Origin: BB31 sp964582525
GTDB lineage: Bacteria; Pseudomonadota; Gammaproteobacteria; Beggiatoales; Beggiatoaceae
DNA: 64,000 bases
Direction of reading: 5' to 3'
Assembly: GCA_964582525.1 (NCBI GenBank)
Contig: CAZOSP010000003.1
Location: 6,902 to 70,901, forward strand
Both the position numbers and the translations under genes were made by a program. The notes under the pieces are model-generated. The model did no database searches, was not told where the DNA came from, and saw nothing but the letters and a program-made list of their open reading frames with translations. Each line of letters begins with the position of its first letter. Positions within the stretch are counted from its first letter, which is position 1. Positions 17,401 through 23,517 of the stretch are shown here, piece after piece.

Positions 17401-18209
17401 AAGTGTCGGCTTCTAGCGATGTTGTCGTGTTGTCTGACACAGAAAATACCGACATAGCCGCCGAAGATAGGCAAGCACAAGCCCCCAGGCTGCCGTTTTA
17501 TACTGATTTGCGCCTGCTATTAGGCGATCAATTACGGGTCAAAGGCATGGGCTTCAAAGGACGTTTGCAAGGCAATTTGCGCGTGCTAGGCAAGCCGCAC
17601 CAGGGATTAACCGGCAGCGGGCGCATTTCAGTATTAGACGGACACTACAAAGCCTACGGGCAGGATTTGCGCATTCGCAAAGGCAATGTGCTATACAGCG
17701 GCGGCGCGCTGGAAAATCCCGGCTTAGATGTGCAAGCGGTGCGCGTGGTTGGCGAGGTCACTGCTGGAATCGAGCTATCGGGTACAGCACAAGCTCCTGA
17801 ATTAAATCTATTTTCTGAACCCGCTTTAGATCAGACCAATATTCTTTCTTACATTGTCTTAGGACGACCTGCCTCCAGCGGCAGCGCGACCAGCATCAAT
17901 CAGCAACAGCTGTTAGCACAAGCCTTGTCGGATTTAGCCCTCAACGAAGACAGCGCGGTTTCTAAAGCGTTGCGCGATGATTTAGGCTTAGACACCGCTG
18001 GCATTGATACCAGCGGCGGCACCGAGCAGACCACTTTTATGCTCGGCAAATACCTCACTCCCGATCTTTACATCAGCTACGGCGTGGGCTTGTTTGAGGC
18101 GGACAATGTGTTTCGTATGCGTTATCGCCTAAGCCCACGTTTTAGTGTAGAAAGCGCGACCAGCGGCGGTAACAGCGGGGTGGATTTGCATTATACTTTG
18201 GAGCGTTGA
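14460..18209 (+). CDS. tamB: Translocation and assembly module protein TamB
   Basis: A 1249-residue protein with an N-terminal membrane anchor (about residues 8-30), a very long repetitive beta-rich body and a C-terminal DUF490/TamB domain (about 900-1249, including LSGTAQAPELNLFSEP and the closing GVDLHYTLER). TamB spans the periplasm as a hydrophobic groove and works with the outer-membrane Omp85 protein TamA in envelope assembly and lipid transport. AAGGAG precedes the ATG. No tamA lies upstream; the neighbour is a broken ATPase gene. A palindromic repeat is embedded in frame at 15780-15857 (about residues 441-466), adding about 26 residues. Confidence 0.92.
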   Translation: MRYIRRLLLAVLVLGLLLLGVVFFFLATNAGLNIGLSVVPNLQVAQTNGSLLGGLQLQQVHFQQTGLDAQLQRVQLRWQPWALLQAKVRVQQLSIEGVQLALSPASTEPVPPSEPLKALPDMQLPVEIHIDELWLRDLHFKQADNSLYLQELRLALQTQDGWLTVDDLSLQQLQAREVELAQAQLVARMALQHPHTLSLSLGADARHAVLGAATLESQALGDPRALQLDTQILLVDQQRDAPLQLQVAATLQDLLGNLRWQTAIHLRDVDSRHSTLQMFLQDVPHYKANAEFQAQGDLQQAQADLTLHTEIAELGTFDVQFSAANLEKDWQQWRLQGGLRQADMPLQVDVEGVLDARQAQPHIDASINWQALRVPLQGEETQVASRQGKLTWVGTADAYQVTLDGEVQAANAPDTRWTLAAAGNTQQARIDFLRAELLGGLGVANLQISRAANGGVLADLEVSHSQHQNATQLEVQGTIAGERVSLDWHINAPYMQALHPQAHGSLRGSGKIGGWLTRPTVQATLQGRDLFWQDQRLDQLDVEANIDVNAPDGLMDLALHAQGLHSGDLSIDTLGLQAQGSMAAHSLTLTAQLPLQSATLSLQGGLLNRDNWQGSLQTLQLDDQQWGRLKLAAPAALQASAQQVRLEQACLKLELQQQRGSQLCLRGAWQASQDSIGAAQASLTLDELSLEVLQAFLPASLHIQDIATSLQLDAELLKNGELRSNLLFNLTPGLVQLKNPQQDPITLLKHQGTQVSARIDSQGLQAQLKLQLPEQDGIQARLHLPNLKRFPLAEEQPLDGDIKLQFGDFSLLSLFAPQMSEPQGRIEADVKLTGQMMQPLLQGQLRLRDGGAKVELAGLHVHDMQLVVRNPIPTRELGNETVTQPAGTHLKLDGQLRMGDQTQGEAGLLRIDGDFIAATDWAARLNVKGHRLEVMNSPEIWLLASPNVQFEGSPQRISLSGEIVLPEALITPPEKPGGAGKVSASSDVVVLSDTENTDIAAEDRQAQAPRLPFYTDLRLLLGDQLRVKGMGFKGRLQGNLRVLGKPHQGLTGSGRISVLDGHYKAYGQDLRIRKGNVLYSGGALENPGLDVQAVRVVGEVTAGIELSGTAQAPELNLFSEPALDQTNILSYIVLGRPASSGSATSINQQQLLAQALSDLALNEDSAVSKALRDDLGLDTAGIDTSGGTEQTTFMLGKYLTPDLYISYGVGLFEADNVFRMRYRLSPRFSVESATSGGNSGVDLHYTLER
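15780..15857 (+). repeat. Family B three-hairpin palindromic element, in frame within tamB
   Basis: Outer arms TTGGGAGTGGC (15780-15790) and GCCACTCCCAA (15847-15857) are exact inverses. Between them are three hairpins: TAATCTCCAGATTA, CCGCCAACGGCGG and TGACTTGGAAGTCA. The whole element is 78 bases, or 26 codons, and reads through without stops. Other copies or relatives lie at 14240, 23262, 27531 and 48282. Confidence 0.85.
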
Positions 18210-18265
18210 GATAGACCAAGAAGGCTGAAAAACGATAGCATTTGAAAAATCACAGGAATTAGCTG

Positions 18266-19657
18266 ATGAAAGTTAGAAAAGTTCAGATCAAAAATTATAA
18301 AATGTTCTCAGATTTTACTGTAGAATTCGTAAACAGTAACAATGAAACATTAAATACAGTGGTCATCGCGGGAATAAATGGCGCAGGAAAAACCTCGTTT
18401 TTATTTCTATTGCAAAGACTGTTTTGTGAAACATTCAATCTGTTTAAAGTAAAAAAAATATTAAGTGATTATGACCAGGAAAGTGATGCACTGATTTGTG
18501 ATGAGATTAATGTAGAGGTTGAATTTTCTGGAGAAGAAAAACAAGCCCTTATTGCGTTAATTCACAAAATTGAAAATAAATTTCATCAGCTCAAAAAAGT
18601 GCTGAGAGACAATACCCCACCCATTGATTCTTTAACTAATCTGAGAAAAAATCTTAACAAGAATAACTTTTTTTCCTTTCAGTATAAGTTAGAAAAAATA
18701 GGAAAAGATTTTATTATTAAGAACAATGATTTTAGACCATTTGCTTTCTTTCCTGAAGATGAATTAGATGAGATATTTAAGATTCTCTATTTTTCGGCTC
18801 ATCATACCGACATCAAAAAAACAGAAGAAGTAAGAATCTCTAGTTTGCTTTCTTCAAAAAGCACGAAATATAATTCTATACAGTCTGATGGAATTGTCTT
18901 TCCTATTGATATTTTTACACAGCAAAAAACCGTTGATGAACACATCCTAAGTCAGGTACAAAACAAGGTAATAGATAATAGAGAGCTTGCAGCTAAAGAT
19001 GTGATACAGGAGTATATTGACAATATTAACGCGATGCTGAAAGGAATAAAATTAAAGACCGTTCTGGTAGATGTTGATTCAGAAAAACCAATTTTTAAGT
19101 CGCCTACAAATGCTATGATTTCATCTGATAAACTGTCAGGTGGAGAAAAACAATTATATTACAAAGCCATCTTGTTTGATAAACTCAAACCTAAACATAG
19201 CATTATTATGGTGGATGAACCTGAAACTTCTCTGCATCCGATTTGGCAGCACGAAGTATTAAATCTGTATAAAAATATTCCAGGTGATAATCAGGTGATT
19301 CTCGTTACTCATTCTCCTCATATAATAGCCTCTGTTCATCCAGAGAGTTTGTTCATATTTAGGATTAATGAAGATAATAATACGCTAGAATGTGTAAATG
19401 CAGAACAAGAAGGTTGGCATACGAAAGGTATTGAACCAAATGATGTTTTAGATGAAATCATGGGTGCGCCATTGCGTAACTCAGAGACACAACAAAAAAT
19501 TGACCGGGTTGTCGATATTCTAAAGAATCACCCTGACAAAATAAATATGCCAGAGAATGAGGGTGTTATAGAATCTCTTATTTCTGAATTAGGTCGCGCT
19601 GATCCGCTTACTATGAGAATTTTGCATAAATTGGCTATTCTGCAAGAAGGGAAATAA
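18266..19657 (+). CDS. ptuA: Septu anti-phage system ATPase PtuA
   Basis: A 463-residue SMC/OLD-like ATPase. Walker A is GINGAGKT (36-43), the ABC signature is LSGGEKQ (290-296), Walker B is IIMVDEPE (313-320), followed by SLHP and the switch histidine in THSPH (348-352). AGGA precedes the ATG. The next gene, 4 bases downstream, encodes an HNH protein of the PtuB type. This pairing defines Septu, in which the ATPase complex licenses the nuclease to act after phage infection. Composition is much richer in A+T than tamB beside it, which suggests horizontal transfer. A stand-alone OLD- or RecF-like ATPase is the alternative, but the partner gene argues against it. Confidence 0.85.
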   Translation: MKVRKVQIKNYKMFSDFTVEFVNSNNETLNTVVIAGINGAGKTSFLFLLQRLFCETFNLFKVKKILSDYDQESDALICDEINVEVEFSGEEKQALIALIHKIENKFHQLKKVLRDNTPPIDSLTNLRKNLNKNNFFSFQYKLEKIGKDFIIKNNDFRPFAFFPEDELDEIFKILYFSAHHTDIKKTEEVRISSLLSSKSTKYNSIQSDGIVFPIDIFTQQKTVDEHILSQVQNKVIDNRELAAKDVIQEYIDNINAMLKGIKLKTVLVDVDSEKPIFKSPTNAMISSDKLSGGEKQLYYKAILFDKLKPKHSIIMVDEPETSLHPIWQHEVLNLYKNIPGDNQVILVTHSPHIIASVHPESLFIFRINEDNNTLECVNAEQEGWHTKGIEPNDVLDEIMGAPLRNSETQQKIDRVVDILKNHPDKINMPENEGVIESLISELGRADPLTMRILHKLAILQEGK

Positions 19658-19661
19658 TAAC

Positions 19662-20303
19662 ATGCGTTACATAGACAAATCTAATTGCTGTAAAGAATTT
19701 GATGTTTATGTGATAACTGATAAACCTCAAATATGGAAGGACTTTAAGGAAAATATTAAACTTATCCTTCACCAGCATTTATACCATGAGCAGGGAGGAT
19801 TGTGTATTTATTGTCAGCAACAACTACCACCAAAACTGGGTAAGCAGTTTGCTGCGCATATTAGGTCACATATAGAACATATTAGACCGAGAAGTGAATA
19901 TAATCACTTGACATTTGATTATTGTAATTTATCTATTTCTTGTGAAGGATTTGATTGTGAAATAGAAAAATCTCCTAAGCAGCCTAAAAAGGAGTTCTGT
20001 GAACACAGAAAAGAAGATCGGTATGATGAAGAAAACTTTTTAAATCCTATAGAGGTAAAAGAGATACAAGACTATTTTGTTTATGATTTACTTGAATTAA
20101 AAATATCCCCAAATTTAAGCAAGAATAATAAAGACAAGGAAAAAGCCTCGCATACCATAACCACATTAGATTTAAATCATAAGTCGCTGGTTAAAATGAG
20201 AAGCAAAGTCTACCGTGATTACGTTAAGAATAAATACCCTGATCTGAAATATGAAAAACTTCCCCCTTTCTACTCAATGTTACTTCAGTTTGGACTACTC
20301 TAG
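19662..20303 (+). CDS. ptuB: Septu anti-phage system HNH endonuclease PtuB
   Basis: A 213-residue protein with the arrangement of the HNH family found in Septu and some retrons. There is a zinc knuckle LCIYC (C48, C51), the catalytic segment HIEHIRPRSEY (around residues 70-80), the asparagine-bearing FDYCNLSISC (86-94) and a further Cys/His pair in EFCEHRK. In Septu this protein is the DNA- or RNA-cleaving effector and acts with PtuA. It starts 4 bases after ptuA stops, so the two are co-transcribed and probably translationally coupled. It is A+T rich like its partner. A family A hairpin follows and probably terminates the operon. Confidence 0.85.
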   Translation: MRYIDKSNCCKEFDVYVITDKPQIWKDFKENIKLILHQHLYHEQGGLCIYCQQQLPPKLGKQFAAHIRSHIEHIRPRSEYNHLTFDYCNLSISCEGFDCEIEKSPKQPKKEFCEHRKEDRYDEENFLNPIEVKEIQDYFVYDLLELKISPNLSKNNKDKEKASHTITTLDLNHKSLVKMRSKVYRDYVKNKYPDLKYEKLPPFYSMLLQFGLL

Positions 20304-20304
20304 C

Positions 20305-20387
20305 TGTAACCGTTCACACCTCGCCACTAAACCTGACAGGTCTTGGAGACCTGTCAGGTTTTTCGGGAGAGAAGTGAATGCTTACCT
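20305..20387. repeat. Family A palindromic repeat, likely terminator of ptuAB
   Basis: The core at 20329-20363 pairs AAACCTGACAGGTC with GACCTGTCAGGTTT, a 14-base stem followed by a T-run. It is flanked by GTTCAC and GTGAATG arms that are partly complementary. This is one of the most complete copies of the family. It lies two bases after the ptuB stop and could end transcription. Confidence 0.8.
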
Positions 20388-20439
20388 CTAGCTAGGTAGA
20401 TATTGTGTTTAAGGCTCACAAAATTCTAGGAATACCACT

Positions 20440-22458
20440 ATGCCACGCATTTCTTTTAACATTAAACAACGGCTGATATTTGGCTTTGGTTTCATGGTCA
20501 TGTCCATTGTCATGTTATCAGCCATTATGCTGTTTACTTTAGATACCACTAAACGCAAATTTGCTACCATTGTTGAAACCGACGCGCCTATGTTAGTGCA
20601 ATCTATGCAGTTGGCTGAACGCATTGAACAAAGCAAATCTGCTTTGGGATTTTATTTACTCAGTGACAACCAAGACTATAAAAACATCTATGCAGAAAAT
20701 CTTAAGCAACTCTTACCCTATTTAGACAACTTAAAAAATCTGCAACAAGTACAAAATGATGCCAAAGTTGATGTGTGGTTGACTACAATGACAGATAATT
20801 TACAAAAATTTGTCGATTTCAAACATAAAATCCTCGCATTAGCTGCTAATGATGAGAAAAACTATCCTGCTTTAGCGGCGGCTTCACAAAACTTAAACCC
20901 CCAGACCCTTATACTTTTACAAGCACTCAGCAGCTTTTTACAAGAAGAAGAAAATGAAGAAAAACGCATTGAGTTAATTATGAATTTACAAAACATGCGC
21001 TATTTCTGGGTAAATATTGTCAGCGAGTTTCGTGCCTTCTTAGCCTATCGTTCCGATGTGTCTTTACAAAATATTGATAGTTTCAAACAAGCCTTTATAC
21101 AGCAAGAGCAGCGCATTCAAGAAAATTTTGCAGATTCATTAAGTTTTATTCAAGAAGAAGAATTTGCCAGCATTATTCAGCAACGTGAATTATTTTTTCA
21201 AAGTTTACCCGGCATCATAAAGCTACATAGCGGCGATGCGTGGCGACAAGATGTCTATTTAATGCGTAATGACATTAATCATGTGTTAATAAATCTTGAT
21301 CAAGCCATTAAAGCATTAGTGCAGTACCAGCAAACTAAAATGCAGCATTCTAATGATATGCTATTGAAATTGATTGGACAGATTGTCAGCATTTCAATTA
21401 TTGCCATTTTTGTGGTAATTATTGCTGCTGTGTGGGGTTCTTGGTGGTTAATTCACAATATTGTGCAGCCCTTGAAACAAGCGGTAAAGGTCACTGAACA
21501 CGTTGCGCAGGGGGATTTAAGCATGGCTATTCATGTAGAAAAACGCGACGAAGTAGGGCAGGTATTAGAGTCCATGCAGGTGATGGTGCGTCATCTCGCC
21601 AGTCTGGTGTCACGCATCCAAGAGTCGGGCGTGCAGCTAACTACTTCTAGCACTGAAATCGCCGCCACTGCACGCCAGCAAGAAAGTTCCATTGCCCAAC
21701 AAGCCGCTGCCGCAACGCAAATTATGGCAACCTCGAAAACCATTTCGCAATCTACCCAAGAACTGGCTGACACCATGACAGCAGTGACCAGCATGGCAGA
21801 AGACACCTCACAACTGGCAGCAGCCGGGCATGAAGACTTGCAGCGCATGGAAACCTCAATGCGCAACATGCTGGACGCGACAGCTTCCATCAGCGGCAAA
21901 TTAGAAATCGTTAAAGAAAAAGCCGATAACATCGGTAGCGTGGTGACAACTATCACGAAAATCGCCGATCAAACCAATTTATTGTCCTTAAATGCGGCGA
22001 TTGAGGCAGAAAAAGCCGGTGAATATGGTTTGGGTTTTAGTGTTGTCGCTACTGAAATTCGCCGTTTAGCCGATCAAACGGCTGTGGCAACTTGGGATAT
22101 TGAGCAAATTGTCAAAGAAATGCAGAGCGCGGTCGGTGATGGGGTAAAAAACATGTCGCGTTTTAGCGAACAAATTCGCAATGATGTGGATGATATTTAT
22201 CAAATTAGCCAGCGTTTAGCCGACATTATTGCGCAAGTGCAGTCTTTGATTCCACACTTTGAAACCGTTGGGCAAGGGATGCGCTCGCACGCAGTCAGTG
22301 CGGGCGAAATCAGCGAATCCATCACTGAACTCAGCCAATCCGCCCGCCAAACAGCAGAATCTATTTCACATTCTAATCAAGCTATTCAACAACTCAATAA
22401 TGCCGCGAGAAATCTACACGAAGCGGTGTCGATTTTTAAGTTGAACGATGTCGTTTAG
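20440..22458 (+). CDS. Methyl-accepting chemotaxis protein, WspA-like
   Basis: A 672-residue receptor. Membrane helices lie near residues 10-33 and 311-335, enclosing a mostly helical periplasmic sensor of about 275 residues. HAMP follows (about 336-388), then the long signalling coiled coil with the tip NLLSLNAAIEAEKAGEYG near 512-530. The stretch RRLADQTAVATWDIEQIVKE and the C-terminal half closely resemble Pseudomonas WspA, a surface-contact receptor that drives the WspR diguanylate cyclase. The similarity is from memory of the family. No wsp genes adjoin it, although a REC-GGDEF gene lies at 38.3 kb. A generic chemotaxis receptor is the alternative. Confidence 0.85.
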   Translation: MPRISFNIKQRLIFGFGFMVMSIVMLSAIMLFTLDTTKRKFATIVETDAPMLVQSMQLAERIEQSKSALGFYLLSDNQDYKNIYAENLKQLLPYLDNLKNLQQVQNDAKVDVWLTTMTDNLQKFVDFKHKILALAANDEKNYPALAAASQNLNPQTLILLQALSSFLQEEENEEKRIELIMNLQNMRYFWVNIVSEFRAFLAYRSDVSLQNIDSFKQAFIQQEQRIQENFADSLSFIQEEEFASIIQQRELFFQSLPGIIKLHSGDAWRQDVYLMRNDINHVLINLDQAIKALVQYQQTKMQHSNDMLLKLIGQIVSISIIAIFVVIIAAVWGSWWLIHNIVQPLKQAVKVTEHVAQGDLSMAIHVEKRDEVGQVLESMQVMVRHLASLVSRIQESGVQLTTSSTEIAATARQQESSIAQQAAAATQIMATSKTISQSTQELADTMTAVTSMAEDTSQLAAAGHEDLQRMETSMRNMLDATASISGKLEIVKEKADNIGSVVTTITKIADQTNLLSLNAAIEAEKAGEYGLGFSVVATEIRRLADQTAVATWDIEQIVKEMQSAVGDGVKNMSRFSEQIRNDVDDIYQISQRLADIIAQVQSLIPHFETVGQGMRSHAVSAGEISESITELSQSARQTAESISHSNQAIQQLNNAARNLHEAVSIFKLNDVV

Positions 22459-22470
22459 GTGTTTATACGG

Positions 22471-22531
22471 TCACTGTTCACGCCCCACGCCAAACCTGTC
22501 AGGTTTTTACTGGGAGGATGTGAACGCTGAC
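22471..22531. repeat. Family A palindromic repeat
   Basis: GTTCACGCCCCACGCC, then AAACCTGTCAGGTTTTT, then GGGAGGATGTGAACGC. GTTCAC and GTGAAC are exact inverses around the core. It follows the chemoreceptor gene by 13 bases. Confidence 0.75.
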
Positions 22532-22568
22532 TTCACTCATTTTACGCATAAAAATTCCCGAGTTAAAA

Positions 22569-22653
22569 GTAACGCAAACGGCGCGAGAGGTGCGAAGGGC
22601 GCAAACGTATTAAAACGCTTGCGCCTTTAGCGTCTCTTGCGTTTTATTCTTAC
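22569..22653. repeat. Large imperfect inverted repeat
   Basis: Two arms of about 39 bases (22569-22607 and 22615-22653) are imperfect inverses around a TATTAAAA loop. AGTAACGCAA pairs with the region TTGCGTTTTATTCTTACT, and AAGGGCGCAAACG pairs with CGCTTGCGCCTTT. It has the shape of a miniature inverted-repeat element. No coding function is apparent. Confidence 0.6.
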
Positions 22654-22737
22654 TGTCGCTGCTGCAAAGCCGCAGAGAACAAAAACCACGCAGAAATACA
22701 AACCGCCGCCTAATCTCGCAACCGTAAGGAATTAAGC

Positions 22738-22992
22738 ATGTACACCCTTTATCGCGTCAACACAGATGAATTGACCCCGGATTTTCTCGTTGCACTAAAG
22801 ACCTTGTTCAAACACAAAACCATCGAAATCGCGGTGTGCGAGGCAGACCAAGCAGAGCAGGACGAAACCGCGTATTTATTGCGTAATCCCGCGAATCGGG
22901 CGCGTTTACTGGAAGCCATTGAGCGTGTGGCGAACCAGCGTGATCAGGTGACGTTAGACATCGCTGAGTTGGCTCATGAAGATTACCTTTGA
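22738..22992 (+). CDS. Probable antitoxin of a YoeB-type toxin-antitoxin pair
   Basis: An 84-residue protein with AAGGAA before the ATG, overlapping the toxin gene by 17 bases. It begins MYTLYRVNTDELTPDFLVAL and ends with a helix-turn region including RNPANRARLLEAIERV. It does not look like the usual YefM/Phd antitoxin; similar small proteins pair with YoeB relatives in other bacteria. It probably binds and neutralises the toxin and represses the operon. The assignment depends on its neighbour, since the sequence alone gives no fold. Confidence 0.75.
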   Translation: MYTLYRVNTDELTPDFLVALKTLFKHKTIEIAVCEADQAEQDETAYLLRNPANRARLLEAIERVANQRDQVTLDIAELAHEDYL

Positions 22993-23233
22993 GAAACGCG
23001 CTTTTGAAGATTTCACTGAATGGACGACGGTCGATAAGAAAATCTATAAACGCATCATCAGCCTAATCATGGACACCTTACGCCAGCCTTATGCGGGACT
23101 CGGTAAACCGGAACCACTCAAACACGAACTGCAAGGCTATTGGTCACGGCGGATTAACAACGAACACCGTTTGGTTTATCAAGTGGAAGGCGATACCCTG
23201 ATTATCGTTGCCTGTAAGTATCACTACCGTTAA
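22976..23233 (+). CDS. YoeB-family toxin (ribosome-dependent mRNA interferase)
   Basis: An 85-residue protein of the RelE/YoeB fold. Conserved features are the N-terminal FEKRAFEDFTEWTTVDKKIYKRI, the segment GKPEPLKHELQGYWSRRINNEHRLVY containing catalytic Glu and Arg residues, and the C-terminal ACKYHYR with the conserved His-Tyr. YoeB cleaves mRNA in the ribosomal A site under stress. The gene overlaps its upstream partner, as is usual for such pairs. All expected active-site residues appear intact. Confidence 0.9.
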   Translation: MKITFEKRAFEDFTEWTTVDKKIYKRIISLIMDTLRQPYAGLGKPEPLKHELQGYWSRRINNEHRLVYQVEGDTLIIVACKYHYR

Positions 23234-23261
23234 AGCAGGCATCCGCTGTAACCGTTTCACC

Positions 23262-23312
23262 GTGGGAGTGCTAATCTCCCGATTGGCGCAAACGGCGTAG
23301 CCGTTTCACGCA
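23262..23312. repeat. Family B-like palindromic element
   Basis: GGGAGTGCTAATCTCCCGAT matches the left part of the tamB element. It continues into the hairpin AAACGGCGTAGCCGTTT. The right arm is degraded. Confidence 0.6.
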
Positions 23313-23335
23313 CGGAGCGTCAAGCCGTAGTTTAC

Positions 23336-23419
23336 GCGGTGATATTTTCGGCTTTTCGATGTAGGACTTGACCTGCCAAGCTACGGACTTGGCACTCAAA
23401 AATCGGAAAAATTCACCGC
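23336..23419. repeat. Imperfect 84-base palindrome
   Basis: GCGGTGATATTTTCGGCTTT on the left is an imperfect inverse of AAAATCGGAAAAATTCACCGC on the right (shown to 20 bases each way). GGACTTGACC and CTACGGACTTGG lie near the centre. It resembles a miniature inverted-repeat element and has no coding capacity. Confidence 0.55.
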
Positions 23420-23430
23420 CAGCAGTATAT

Positions 23431-23514
23431 ATGCTCACTATCCACGCCCCACGCCAAACCTGACAGGTCTTCGAGACTTGTCAGGTTTTTACGGGAAGAA
23501 TGTGAATGCTTACT
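23431..23514. repeat. Family A palindromic repeat, possible terminator
   Basis: The core AAACCTGACAGGTC...GACTTGTCAGGTTTTT is flanked by CCACGCCCCACGCC and ATGTGAATGCTTAC, as in the copies at 20305 and 22471. It lies between the toxin gene and the 3-prime end of the TonB receptor gene, so it may terminate either. Confidence 0.75.
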
Positions 23515-23517
23515 TTC

